Assembly: GCF_046250175.1 (NCBI RefSeq)
Contig: NZ_CP176468.1
DNA length: 64,000 bases
Origin: Psychromonas sp030397575
GTDB taxonomy: Bacteria; Pseudomonadota; Gammaproteobacteria; Enterobacterales; Psychromonadaceae
Direction: 5' to 3' (one strand)
The notes under the pieces were generated by a model, which had not been told where the DNA came from, did no database searches, and saw only the letters and a list, made by a program, of their open reading frames with translations. The position numbers and the translations under genes were made by a program. Shown in pieces: positions 35,502 through 47,300 of the stretch. How positions within the stretch are numbered: position 1 is the first letter of the stretch; each line of letters opens with the position of its first letter.

Positions 35502-36686
35502 ATGAAAACATTTAAATGTAATTGTAGTGAGCAGCCGATTCTATTTTTTGAAAGTAGCCACTGCCTTGCCTGTGGAAAAACAGTTGGAATTGATGATCAA
35601 TTTGATCAAGTTGAACCCTATGAAATAGAGCCAAAAACAGGACTCTTTTATAAACAGGGTACTCCACAGGTAAAATATAAGAAATGTGATAACCACATCC
35701 AATTTAATGCCTGTAATGGCATGGTGAATCTAAGCACTTTCAGCCCAATTGCTGACAGTGATGAGGTATTGTGTTTTGCTTGCCGATTTAATGAAACGGT
35801 ACCAGATTTAACTATCATAGAGCACATTCCATTGTGGCATAAAATGGAAACAGCAAAACGACGAGCACTTTATACGCTAAATGCTTTACCTGTGCCTTTA
35901 CGTAATCTAGCAGAAGATCCGGTAACGGGGCTGAGCTTTGATTTCATCGCAGATCGTAATGTAAATGATCATTTTTCTAGCCCATTAGCTGGTCAAGAAA
36001 CCGTCTTTACTGGTCATGACTGTGGACATATTACTATTAATTTAGCGGAAGCTGATGATGTTGCTCGTTCGCAAACCAAACATGCTATGGGAGAACGATA
36101 CCGGACGCTACTAGGCCATTTCCGCCATGAATTAGGCCATTATTATTTTGATCAATTAATAGCTCAAACACCTGAAAAACATACTCTATGTAAGCGATAC
36201 TTTGGAGATGATGAATTAGATTATCAAGAGGCGCTCGACAAACATTATAAACAGGGTGCACCAGAGAATTGGCGTGACACTTTTATCAGTGAATATGCGA
36301 CTATGCATCCCTATGAAGATTGGGCAGAAACATGGGCTCATTATATGCATATTATTGATACCTTGGAGACTGCACAAAATTTCTCTATTAGTGGCTCTAC
36401 ATCGGGGCATGATACTGAAGAGTTTGAGGCTTTGAATCTACCGCAAGATGCTTCTTACTTTATGGGACAAAAAGACATTACGCAGATTCTCGATAGTTGG
36501 GTAGAGTTCTCGGTGATGCTGAACTCTTTGAATCGAAGTATGGGATTGGCAGATGCTTACCCTTTTATTTTAACGCAGGCGGTAAGAACCAAGCTATCAT
36601 TCATCCATCACGCGATACATAACAAATTACACCTGCTTCCTAAGTTAGGGAAAGCAGAAGCAAATAAGCTCACTATTACAAAATAG
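35502..36686 (+). CDS. zinc-ribbon metallopeptidase (Peptidase_Mx/DUF4344-like)
   Basis: 394 residues. N-terminal zinc ribbon with Cys at 6, 8, 21 and 24 and a second Cys set (CNG..., CFAC) around 67-98. The catalytic zincin motif is HFRHELGHYYFDQ (HExxH, about 207-215), with a downstream Glu/His in YEDWAETWAHYMH as further ligand. Cytoplasmic. This putative zinc-binding metallopeptidase family is repeatedly found near ATP-grasp/transglutaminase clusters, which fits its position here. It may cleave the product or the target protein of that system. Confidence 0.85.
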   Translation: MKTFKCNCSEQPILFFESSHCLACGKTVGIDDQFDQVEPYEIEPKTGLFYKQGTPQVKYKKCDNHIQFNACNGMVNLSTFSPIADSDEVLCFACRFNETVPDLTIIEHIPLWHKMETAKRRALYTLNALPVPLRNLAEDPVTGLSFDFIADRNVNDHFSSPLAGQETVFTGHDCGHITINLAEADDVARSQTKHAMGERYRTLLGHFRHELGHYYFDQLIAQTPEKHTLCKRYFGDDELDYQEALDKHYKQGAPENWRDTFISEYATMHPYEDWAETWAHYMHIIDTLETAQNFSISGSTSGHDTEEFEALNLPQDASYFMGQKDITQILDSWVEFSVMLNSLNRSMGLADAYPFILTQAVRTKLSFIHHAIHNKLHLLPKLGKAEANKLTITK

Positions 36687-36706
36687 GCGACAATAAATGG
36701 ATATCC

Positions 36707-36730
36707 ACACCGCTTAACAATCAGCGGTGT
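36707..36730. terminator. weak hairpin between the metallopeptidase and the secretion adaptor gene
   Basis: ACACCGCT pairs with AGCGGTGT across 8 bases, midway between convergent stop codons. No T-run on either side, so termination would be weak. Confidence 0.45.
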
Positions 36731-36737
36731 AAATACA

Positions 36738-37925
36738 TTAATAAAGCGATGCTTTAATTAATGGTTTTAATAAATAGCTAAGTACAGTTCGCTTAGCGCC
36801 AAGTATATCCACTTGAGTTATCATACCTGGCCTAATTGGCAATTTTTCACCATTACGTTCAAGATAATTTTTATCTGTATGTATTAAAACTTGGTAATAA
36901 TATTCTTTACCTTTTGCCGTATCTTCTTCAAATGTATCCGCACTGATTTGTTCCAATGTACCTTCTAAATCACCATAAATAGTATAGTCATAGGCGGTAA
37001 TTTTCACTTTTGCTTTCATACCTGGTGCTAAAAATGCAACATCTTTAGGTTTAATACGTGCTTCAATTAATAGCTGGTCATCAACAGGTAACACCTTCAT
37101 GATCGGTTCACCAGGTTGAATGACACCACCTCTTGTTGTGACTAAAATATCGTTAATTTGTCCACGTACTGGCGACACAATTTGAGTACGTTTTAATTGA
37201 TCTTCCTTCTGTACTAATGTTTCCATTAACGCATTTAAATAGCCTTTTTTCTCGGTAAGCTCTGTATAAGCGTCCTGCATATAACTATTATTTACACTAG
37301 CCACCTTCCCTTTTAACTCTTCGATGGTTTTATCAACTTTCAATAATTCCATCTTACTGACAGCTTTACGTTTTACTAATGGTTTCAGTACAGAATACTC
37401 TTTGTTGGATATATCAATTTCACGTTGCAAAGATGCAATTGTTTGCTGTTTTCTATCTCGACGAGCTTTAAACAGTGCTATTTCAGATTTCGCTTCAGGT
37501 GTATCTAAATCGAATCCATCGGGGAAAGTGATCGTATTTTGATTTTTTACTTCTGAGTCTAATCGAGCAATCGCTGCTTTCAAGGCAACAGCTTGGCTAA
37601 GCCCTTCCATGTAAGCTGCGTAAAATCTTGTTTGATCTAAGCTGACTAACACTTGCCCAGCCTCTACCATATCGCCTTCATCCACTAGCAGAGCTTCAAT
37701 AATTCCCCCCTCTAAGCTTTGGATCATTTGTAAACGGCTCGAAGGGATAATGCGCCCCTCACCTCGTGTTACTTCATCTATTTCTGCAAAACTTGCCCAT
37801 ACCACGAATAAAATCACCGTTAAGATACTTAACCATAAGCCTGGTTTTGCCGCAGGGTGCATAACCGTATACTCTGGGTCATTTAAAGACCTTAATAATC
37901 GTGATTGCTTATGCTGTTTAGACAT
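36738..37925 (-). CDS. HlyD-family periplasmic adaptor of the type I secretion system (BapD/LapC-like)
   Basis: Membrane-fusion protein of the adhesin exporter, 395 residues. One membrane segment (PGLWLSILTVILFVVWASF, about 28-46), a lipoyl half (IEALLVDEGDMVEAGQVLV), a long coiled coil (about 125-245), the second lipoyl half (QIVSPVRGQINDILVTTRGGVIQPGEPIM) and a C-terminal beta domain ending in IRPGMITQVDILGAKRTVLSYLLKPL. Overlaps the ABC gene by 8 bases. Last gene of the adhesin operon. Confidence 0.92.
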   Translation of the reverse strand: MSKQHKQSRLLRSLNDPEYTVMHPAAKPGLWLSILTVILFVVWASFAEIDEVTRGEGRIIPSSRLQMIQSLEGGIIEALLVDEGDMVEAGQVLVSLDQTRFYAAYMEGLSQAVALKAAIARLDSEVKNQNTITFPDGFDLDTPEAKSEIALFKARRDRKQQTIASLQREIDISNKEYSVLKPLVKRKAVSKMELLKVDKTIEELKGKVASVNNSYMQDAYTELTEKKGYLNALMETLVQKEDQLKRTQIVSPVRGQINDILVTTRGGVIQPGEPIMKVLPVDDQLLIEARIKPKDVAFLAPGMKAKVKITAYDYTIYGDLEGTLEQISADTFEEDTAKGKEYYYQVLIHTDKNYLERNGEKLPIRPGMITQVDILGAKRTVLSYLLKPLIKASLY

Positions 37926-40098
37926 TAGACTTGCCCTGTTTATTAGTAGAAAGAATTTCTTTTAATGAACCATCCATGATCACTTTCCCTTTATGCAGAA
38001 CCACTCCTCTTTGCCCAATCGATAACATCCTTCTTTTATGTGTGGACATAATAAGTGTCCGTCCTTTCAGCCATTGGTTAAGAAAAACCAATACTTTTTC
38101 TTCACTATTTTGGTCAAATGCAGCAGTCGGCTCATCCATTAAAACAATGCGTGGATCTTGTAATATAATACGCGCTAATCCAATTGCTTGTCGCTGTCCA
38201 CCCGACACACTGCCATTCCCTAAAATAGGCAAATCTAGACCTAAAGGGTGCTCTCTGGCTGCAGTACCTAAACCGATTGCATCCAACGCTTCGAATAATT
38301 CATTGTCGCTATGGCTTTCACCATCGAGCAATAGATTATCTCGTAAAGTACCATGAAATAATGCGATATCTTGTGGCAGATAACCTATCCCTTGACGTCG
38401 ATCACTAGGGTCTATTTGTCCTAAATTGACATTATCCATTAATACTCGACCATCACTTGGATCGCTTAACCCTGCTAATATTCGCAATAACGTCGACTTG
38501 CCGGCACCATTACAACCCAATAGCATAACTCGACTACCAGCTGTAATTTTTAAGTCTTGAATATCTAGAGTCAATGCATCTTCTTGAGAATAACGAAACT
38601 TAATATTATCTACGTGATACTCGCCCTTTAAATCAGGTTTACGTACAAACTTACGATCCACAGTACGTTCAATAGGTGCATTCATTAGTTCATCTAGGCC
38701 TTCAAGGGCAACTTTTACATGTTGCCAACGAACCAATACACCGGCCATTTGATTTACAGGCGCAATAGTACGAGAAACCAACATGGTACAAGCAATCAAA
38801 CCACCTATCGTTAGATTGCCATTATTGATTTCGAAAACACCAATAATTAGCACGCCAACATAACAAAGCTGTTGAGTCATCGAAGCACCTAAAGTTAAAA
38901 AGGAATGAATTCTTTTAAGTAGCACATTTTCATCGGCTAGTTGCGCTGACAACTCTTCCCATAACTTTAAATTCCTCCCTTCTGCTCGCGTCGTCTTTAC
39001 TGTTTCTAAATTGTCTATTACTTCTAACATTAAACCGTGTTTAATCGCGCCTTCTCTAAGGTTTGCACGAGATAATTTAGCTAACTTTTTTTGCATCAAT
39101 AAACTAGGTAGTAACATTAATAAAATACCGATCACAGGTACCCAGACTACAGAACCACCAATGTAAGCAATCACACTTAAGAAGATAATAATAAAAGGAA
39201 AATCACTGATAGTCGCTGCTGTTGAAGAGGTAAAGAATTCACGAACACTTTCAAACTCTCTAATCTGGCTGCTGAAAGCACCAGTAGATCCAGGTTTAGC
39301 AGATAAACGAATCTGCATCACTCGTTCAAACAATAGAGAGGATAGTTTTATATCCAGACGCTTCCCTGTGGCATCTAATAAATGCGCACGTATCACTCTA
39401 ATAACAAAATCCAGAATAATGGCGAGGATAACTCCAGAGGAGAGAACAAAAAGCGTATCAAATGCACTATTCGGTACGACTCTATCGTAAACTTGTAAAG
39501 CAAATAATGAAGTTGCTACAGCTAATAAATTTGCGACAAAAGAAGCAACTGCGACTTCTGCATAGGCAGGCCAACAACGAGATAATGGCCCTTTAAACCA
39601 GTGTTCATTTGCTTCTTTTGCATAGTTTCCAGCACGATCATCTTTTCTAAACTTAGGTTTAGCAAGAATAGCAGTACCTGTATAAATATCTTTGAGTTCA
39701 TCAAGGCTGAGATCATTAATACCGCCTCCAGTCTCTGGCAATAAAACTTTTGCTGTACCTTGTTTAAGATCTAACTCTGAAAGAATAACCGTAGTACCAG
39801 ACTCAGTTAATAATAACGCTGGCAATAAACGTTCAAAGATATCTTCAAGTTCAATATCCACAACACGTGCAGACAAGCCTATACGAGCAAGGGAACGCGG
39901 AACATAATCTAATGCCAACTTTCCTTCATGCAGTGGATAACCATCAGCTAACTCAGAAGAGGTTACTTTTCGGTCAAATAATCCACAAAACAAAACAAGG
40001 CCTTTTCTTAAAGGATCTTTTTGTACTTTTGTAAATTGGAATCGACGAGAAGAATGAGGAAGCGTTTTTTCTTGTTGTTGTTCTGTTCCTTTTTCCAT
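37918..40098 (-). CDS. type I secretion ABC exporter with C39-like domain (BapC/LapB-like)
   Basis: 726-residue ABC exporter that drives adhesin secretion. An N-terminal C39-peptidase-like domain (about 28-155) lacks the catalytic Cys (LRKG where active relatives have EC or DC), so it docks rather than cleaves the substrate. Six membrane segments (about 180-450) follow, then an ATPase with Walker A LLGCNGAGKSTLL, signature VSGGQRQA and Walker B IVLMDEPT. Starts by TAATG overlap with the TolC gene. This architecture is typical of exporters of giant RTX adhesins. Confidence 0.93.
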   Translation of the reverse strand: MEKGTEQQQEKTLPHSSRRFQFTKVQKDPLRKGLVLFCGLFDRKVTSSELADGYPLHEGKLALDYVPRSLARIGLSARVVDIELEDIFERLLPALLLTESGTTVILSELDLKQGTAKVLLPETGGGINDLSLDELKDIYTGTAILAKPKFRKDDRAGNYAKEANEHWFKGPLSRCWPAYAEVAVASFVANLLAVATSLFALQVYDRVVPNSAFDTLFVLSSGVILAIILDFVIRVIRAHLLDATGKRLDIKLSSLLFERVMQIRLSAKPGSTGAFSSQIREFESVREFFTSSTAATISDFPFIIIFLSVIAYIGGSVVWVPVIGILLMLLPSLLMQKKLAKLSRANLREGAIKHGLMLEVIDNLETVKTTRAEGRNLKLWEELSAQLADENVLLKRIHSFLTLGASMTQQLCYVGVLIIGVFEINNGNLTIGGLIACTMLVSRTIAPVNQMAGVLVRWQHVKVALEGLDELMNAPIERTVDRKFVRKPDLKGEYHVDNIKFRYSQEDALTLDIQDLKITAGSRVMLLGCNGAGKSTLLRILAGLSDPSDGRVLMDNVNLGQIDPSDRRQGIGYLPQDIALFHGTLRDNLLLDGESHSDNELFEALDAIGLGTAAREHPLGLDLPILGNGSVSGGQRQAIGLARIILQDPRIVLMDEPTAAFDQNSEEKVLVFLNQWLKGRTLIMSTHKRRMLSIGQRGVVLHKGKVIMDGSLKEILSTNKQGKSNV

Positions 40099-41384
40099 TA
40101 GTATCTTTCTCTCTCACCTTGCAGCAATAATAGCTTATTCAACATGCCTAGTTTTGAAGCGGTACGATAAGGCAACATTTGATATTCTGATGAAGCACTA
40201 ATTAACTGCGTTTTTAATTGGAATGTCTCCGCTTCATTGGTCAATAGATCTTCAATAGTTCTTAAACCTGCACTGAATTGGTCTAAATAAACTTTGACTA
40301 AATGCGAAGATTCTTTAACTTGATATTTTAACGCTTCGACTCTTTGTCGTAACGCAATTCTACTTTCACTATCAGAACCAAACTCTCGTGCTAAATCACG
40401 ATGTACTGACTGTAACTCCCATTTTGCAGCTTCTACTAATTGTAGTTCAGATTGCGCTTGATAATAGGCAGATAGACCTTGGTTAATTTGCATTTTTACA
40501 TTAATGCCAATAGAAGAGTCTTTAGTAAGTACACCATTTACATCTCTTTTTATCGTACTTGCTTCCAACACCACATTAGGCTTCAAGCCCGCACTGGCAC
40601 TTTTAGCATCAAATTCAGCAATATAAATATCTTGCTGAGCTTGCATATAATCAGGAGATTGAACAATATTTTCCTCTAATTTATCTTGAGTATTCAATTG
40701 TTCAAATATGTCGAATGACTCAGTAAATTGAGGTAGGGTGCTAGGAGGTTGTCTAAGAAGTAATATATAAAGCCGTTCTGCCGCTTTAAGTTCGCCCTGA
40801 ATAGTTGCAAATTGCTCATCAACATAAGCTTGATATTTAAATACTTTACTTAATTCTGAGCTGTCGCTAAATTGATAATTATCTCGTTCTTTAGCTAACA
40901 AATAAATACTATGTAGCTCACTTTGATACTGCTGTAATACGTTTAATTTTTCCCGCGCAGTGTAGATCTCATAGCAAACCTCAATGACCTCTAATGCAAC
41001 TTCCGATCGAGCACTTAATAAAGCATGTACTTGTTTTACTTTCTTCGCTGTGGCTGAATCGATATTACTCGCTACTTTCCCCCAGTCATACAAGGTTTGT
41101 GAAAGAGTCACATCGTAACCTAGCTCTCCATATAACCCGTGCTCTGGTCCAACCGATAAATCTAAAGAGGGCCAATAGCCCCCCTCTTCCACTTTTATTT
41201 GCGTAATAGCACTTTGGATTTTCGCCTCTTCTACTTTGATTTTAGGGTTATTTGCTAACCCTATATTCACTAACTGCACTAAAGAAAACTGATTAGTACT
41301 TTGATTATATTCATCTAAAGCATAAACACTGCTGCCCTTAGCACATAAAAGCAGCATAACTATAAAGTAACGTTTAATGGGCAT
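40098..41384 (-). CDS. TolC-family outer-membrane channel of the adhesin exporter (BapB/LapE-like)
   Basis: 428-residue outer-membrane efflux protein with a signal peptide (IKRYFIVMLLLCAKGSSVYA) and two OEP repeats of long helices, containing VNIGLANNPKIKVEEAKIQS and TLSQTLYDWGKV, typical TolC/AggA segments. It forms the trimeric channel through which the adhesin passes. Starts 1 base after the adhesin stop codon and overlaps the ABC gene by 1 base, so the secretion genes are translationally coupled to their substrate. Confidence 0.92.
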   Translation of the reverse strand: MPIKRYFIVMLLLCAKGSSVYALDEYNQSTNQFSLVQLVNIGLANNPKIKVEEAKIQSAITQIKVEEGGYWPSLDLSVGPEHGLYGELGYDVTLSQTLYDWGKVASNIDSATAKKVKQVHALLSARSEVALEVIEVCYEIYTAREKLNVLQQYQSELHSIYLLAKERDNYQFSDSSELSKVFKYQAYVDEQFATIQGELKAAERLYILLLRQPPSTLPQFTESFDIFEQLNTQDKLEENIVQSPDYMQAQQDIYIAEFDAKSASAGLKPNVVLEASTIKRDVNGVLTKDSSIGINVKMQINQGLSAYYQAQSELQLVEAAKWELQSVHRDLAREFGSDSESRIALRQRVEALKYQVKESSHLVKVYLDQFSAGLRTIEDLLTNEAETFQLKTQLISASSEYQMLPYRTASKLGMLNKLLLLQGERERY

Positions 41385-41385
41385 A

Positions 41386-44300
41386 TTAAATAGTTGTCCC
41401 TATCTCTTCGTCAACATACAAGGTTGTAGTACCTAAGTGATACTCGTTATAAGCAACTCCATTCACTACCGAACTTCCGGCAAATGTAGCACCTTCCATA
41501 TCAACAGAATCATTAGCATCACCATTAATGGTTAACGTATCTTCCTCATCCGTTAATGCTTTCACCGTTTCTTCAGTGAGTTTTAACACATTACCAGTTT
41601 CGCCTTCACTTAAGTCAATCGTTTCGATATTAGTGATAGCACCGATGTTGGCATCGCTCAAGTCTAAATCTAGTCCATCATCAAGCATTAAAGTATCACT
41701 ACCTTCACCGCCATCAATACTTTCAAACTGACCACCTGAAATAGAGATTAAATCATCTCCATCACCACCACTGAAAGTATCGCTACCGCTACCATCGATA
41801 AGCATATCGTTACCAGCACCACCGATTAAATTATCATCACCAGATCCTCCACGGATAAGGTCATTACCACTGCCGCCTATCAATACGTCATTATCACCGT
41901 AACCATATAAACGAAGGCCGCTTGAACTATAGCCATAGTCCATTTCGTTTTGACCGCTATCACCTTCTTTAACCGTATCAATATCAAATAGGATATCGTT
42001 AAGAGCATCAGCACTTACGAGGTCACCTAATGAGCCACTACTACTTGCACCTTCTGAATCAGTTGCCGTGATCGTTAAGTTATTTAACACATCAGCTTGT
42101 ACATTTAATTCAAGCGCTCCGCCTAATAGCCCTTCATTATCATAAAATTGAACTGTTGCTAGTAATTCATTAATTGATTGATTATCTATTGTGCCGCCAT
42201 CTACTGCGGTAATAGTGAGCGTCGAAGAAGCTGTAACAAGCCCTAATAAACCAGAGTTATTACTGACTTCTATTTGTAGCCCTAACTCGGCAGCCATTTC
42301 GTTTGATGCAGCTAATGTTAGCTCTGTTAAGCTGACATCTAACAAGGCTTGGTAATTCACTTCCACACTAGTCAAGTTACCATCAATATCTATTGCAGTA
42401 AGGGCTTGGTTATCTAAGTTAATAATGTCTAACGCTTGGACTGCTACTAACCCTAATAAAGAAGTATTCGAAGCACACACGATTGGTGCAGTATTATCAA
42501 CATTTGAAATAACCTCTGGAGCAGCACCCGAGCTTTCAAAATCAACGGTTGCTTGGGAAATATCACCATCACCATCAACTAAGTCAATATCGATAGTTGT
42601 AGTCCCACCTAGAACATCGTCTCCTAAGGCGAGGTCATCAACTAATAAATTGCCATTCGCAAGTAAGTTTTCAATAATATCTTGGTCAGTAGAAAGCCCT
42701 TCTGTGATATCTACTCCACTAAATATGATGCTTTGATCAATCTCTGCTGTTGTATAACCACCTTGGAAGTCACCATCTGCACTGATATAAAGTGTTGTAT
42801 CTGTTCCATCAAATTCAAAGTGTAAGAAGTTAGATAAATTACCTGCACCTGAGGTACCTATTTTACCTTCGCCATTTAATAATTCAGCAAGGTCAATAAT
42901 ATCAGCACCACCCGCAACAGGTCCCATTTCAAAGTCGGTAATAGTATCAACACTAGCTACATCAACGGTTTCCCAACGGAACACATCATTTCCTGTACCG
43001 CCAGTTAAGGTATCATTACCTATTCCACCAATAAGGATATCGTTACCTGTTCCACCATCTAATATATCGTTACCAGCACCACCACGTAATAGATCTGCAC
43101 CTTCGCCACCATTTAAAGTGTCATTGCCACCGTAACCATAAATACGTTCGCTGCCAGTTAAGCTTGTATTTGTATTTGCATTATCATCGCCTTCAAACAA
43201 GTAATCAGGACTATCACCTGTTGATAAAAGTCCAAGAGAAGCGAGGTCCGAGTTCGTAGAACTGACAGCATTGCCTTCTGAGTCAGTAGCTGTAATTGTT
43301 AAAGTAGGTAATACACCAAGTGAAACACCAACTTCCTTCCAATACACACTTCCAAGAAACTCATTCAATTGTTGATTAGTAATGGTTGAATCATCTAAAG
43401 ATGTAATGATAATTGAGGCAGTAGTCCCAATTAAAAAGCCTAAATCATCTGTAACGATTTTCAGACCAAACTCTTTAGCCATATCAATTGAATACTTGAA
43501 ACCAGCATAACCTAAGTTAACACTTATACTTTCAGTAGAGATAACAACCTGTGTTATATCATTATTAGCATCAATTGCAGAAAACGCTTGGCTCGAGCTG
43601 AAATCAATAAGATTCAAAGCATCAACGCCTACTAATCCTAATAAAGAATTATCTGCACCTAATGCGACTTCAGGGCTAGATTCAACGGTAGCTTCAACGT
43701 CTGCAACTCCTGTTGTGGTATAGCTGTATTCACCTGAGGCTAAATCAACGGTGATAGTTTCACCTTTAATAGTATCTATAGTTAATATTTGAGTGTCAGT
43801 ATCATAGTCTGTTTCCTCAAAAGCATTCACAATATCAGAGCTACCATAAGTGGTAATTAAGTTACTGTCAGTATCGTAACTAAAGGTATATCCATCTATT
43901 GTGATAGTTGATACCTCAACGCCATCCGCACCAGCGTTAACCACAATATCGCCACTATATAAAGTATTAACCGTATCAACGACCTCCTGTTGATATGCGA
44001 TTACACTAGCAATATCATCTATAACATTGACAACTAACTGCGCTGTTTCACCAATATTACCAACGAGATCTGTCGCCTCAACACCAAATGCGACAGTTAA
44101 TTCATCACTTCCTTGGGCTATATGATCAAGTGGAGCAACTAAGTCGAAATTATAATTACCATCACTATCTAATGAGAGTATTGCTACATCACCAGAACTA
44201 GTGCTACCTGTTAATATCTGCGTATTTTGCGCACCTGTTGTTAAGGTCCAAGTAACGGCTTCTCCTTGTGATGTATAAACATCTGTAGGTGCTATTAATG

Positions 44301-47300
44301 TAAGGTTACTTAGCTCCTCAGAAATGGTTAAAGAACCTGAAACAGAAACTGTAGTCGCAAGATTTGATTCATCTATCGTTAATAATAGATCGTCTACAGT
44401 AGGCGCTGTTAAATCAATGGTAATTGTGCCGGTTGCAACGTCACTGCTGTTGTTCGCCGTATCCGTTGCCACCACACTTACTGCGATGTCACCCTCAGTC
44501 AGTGCTGCTAATTCGTTATCCGCTAACGTCCACGTGCCATTACCATTGTTCGTTGCTGTATATTCAATATCATTGACCGTCACCACAACCGCGGCCGTTG
44601 GATCATCAATCGTACCGGTGATCGCAGGAGTTGTATCGTTTGTAGTGATTGACGTCACCGCTACCGTTGGCGCTATTAAATCAACGGTAATTGTGCCAGT
44701 TGCAACGTCACTGCTGTTATTCGCCGTATCTGTTGCCACCACACTCACCGCAATTTCACCTTCGGTTAATGCGGCTAATTCATTATCAGCTAATGTCCAC
44801 GTGCCATTACCATTGTTCGTTGCTGTATATTCAATATCATTGACCGTCACCACAACCGCGGCCGTTGGATCATCAATCGTACCGGTGATCGCAGGAGTTG
44901 TATCGTTTGTAGTGATTGACGTCACCGCTACCGTTGGTGCTGTTAAATCAACGGTAATTGTGCCAGTTGCAACGTCACTGCTGTTGTTCGCCGTATCTGT
45001 TGCCACCACACTCACCGCAATTTCACCTTCGGTTAATGCGACTAATTCATTATCCGCTAACGTCCACGTGCCATTACCATTGTTAGTGGCATCGTATTCA
45101 ATACCATTCACGGTCACAACAACCGTAGCATCATTATCATTTACCGTGCCACTTAACGCAGGCGTTGTATCGTTTGTAGTGATTGACGTCACCGCGACTG
45201 TTGGCGCCGTTAAGTCTAAAGTGATGGTGCCGGTTGTAGCGTCACTGCTGTTGTTCGCCGTATCTGTTGCCACCACACTCACCGCAATTTCACCTTCGGT
45301 TAATGCGACTAATTCATTATCCGCTAACGTCCACGTGCCATTACCATTGTTAGTGGCATCGTATTCAATACCATTCACGGTCACAACAACCGTTGCATCA
45401 TTATCATTTACTGTGCCACTTAACGCAGGCGTTGTATCGTTTGTAGTGATTGACGTCACCGCGACTGTTGGCGCCGTTAAGTCTAAAGTGATGGTGCCGG
45501 TTGCAGCGTCACTGCTGTTATTCGCCGTATCTGTTGCCACCACACTCACCGCAATTTCACCTTCGGTTAATGCCGCTAATTCATTATCCGCTAACGTCCA
45601 CGTGCCGTTGCCATTATTAGTAGCATCGTATTCAATATCATTGACCGTCACTACAACCGTTGCATCATTATCATTTACTGTGCCGGTTAACGCAGGCGTT
45701 GTATCGTTTGTAGTGATTGACGTCACCGCGACTGTTGGCGCCGTTAAGTCTAAAGTGATGGTGCCGGTTGCAGCGTCACTGCTGTTATTCGCCGTATCCG
45801 TTGCCACCACACTCACCGCAATTTCACCTTCGGTTAATGCGACTAATTCATTATCCGCTAACGTCCACGTGCCATTACCATTGTTAGTGGCATCGAATTC
45901 AATGCCATTCACGGTCACAACAACCGTGGCATCATTATCATTTACCGTGCCACTTAACGCAGGCGTTGTATCGTTTGTAGTGATTGACGTCACCGCGACT
46001 GTTGGCGCCGTTAAGTCTAAAGTGATGGTGCCGGTTGCAGCGTCACTGCTGTTATTCGCCGTATCCGTTGCCACCACACTTACTGCGATGTCACCCTCAG
46101 TCAGTGCTGCTAATTCGTTATCCGCTAATGTCCACGTGCCATTAGTATTGTTGGTTGCTGTATATTCAATATCATTAACCGTCACTACAACCACTGCTAT
46201 CGCATCGTCAACACTACCCGTTAACATCGGTGTGTTATCGGTAGTAATAATTGAATCGACGCTCACCACTGGTGCGGTGGTATCAATCTCAATGGTTGTT
46301 GTTGCACTGTCGCTATGGCCGGCCTCATCACTCGCAGACACACTCACTTCAACATCACCTTCGGTTAAGTCAGGTAAAGTATCGGCCGCTAAACTCCAGG
46401 TCCCATTTTCGTTATTCACTGCGGTATACTCAACCGCATTAACCGTCACAATCACGGTCGCAGTTGGGTCGTCAATACTGCCGCTTAACGCAGGTGACGT
46501 CTCGTTAGTCACTAACGCATCAATACTCACGTTTAAGCCAGTCGTATCCACTTCAACCGTGCCAGTGTTTGTCGCGCTATTATCCGCCGCATCTGAAGCA
46601 GTGACGGTAATAATGGTTTCACCATCATCCAGTGCAGGTAAGGTGTTATCCGCTAATGTCCACGTACCATTAGCATTGTTGGTTGCTGTATATTCTTCAC
46701 CATCGACTGTGATAGTAACCACAACATCTGCCGTGGGATCATCAATCGTACCGGTGATCGCAGGAGTTTTATCATTGGTAATAATTGAATCGACGCTCAC
46801 CACTGGTGCGGTGGTATCAATCTCAATGGTTGTCGTTGCGCTGTCGCTATGGCCGGCCTCATCACTCGCAGACACACTCACTTCAACCTCACCTTCCGTT
46901 AAGTCAGGTAAAGTATCGGCCGCTAAACTCCAGGTCCCATTTTCATTATTCACTGCGGTGTACTCAACCGCATTGACTGTCACAATCACGGTCGCTGTTG
47001 GGTCGTCAATGCTACCGCTTAACGCAGGTGACGTCTCGTTAGTCACTAACGCATCAATACTCACGTTTAAGCCAGTCGTATCCACTTCAACCGTGCCAGT
47101 GTTTGTCGCGCTATTACCTGCCGCATCTGAAGCAGTGACGGTAATAATGGTTTCACCATCATCCAGTGCAGGTAAAGTATTATCTGCTAATGTCCACGTA
47201 CCATTAGCATTGTTGGTTGCTGTATATTCAATATCATTAACCGTCACCACAACCACTGCTATCGCATCGTCAACACTCCCCGTTAACATCGGTGTGTTAT

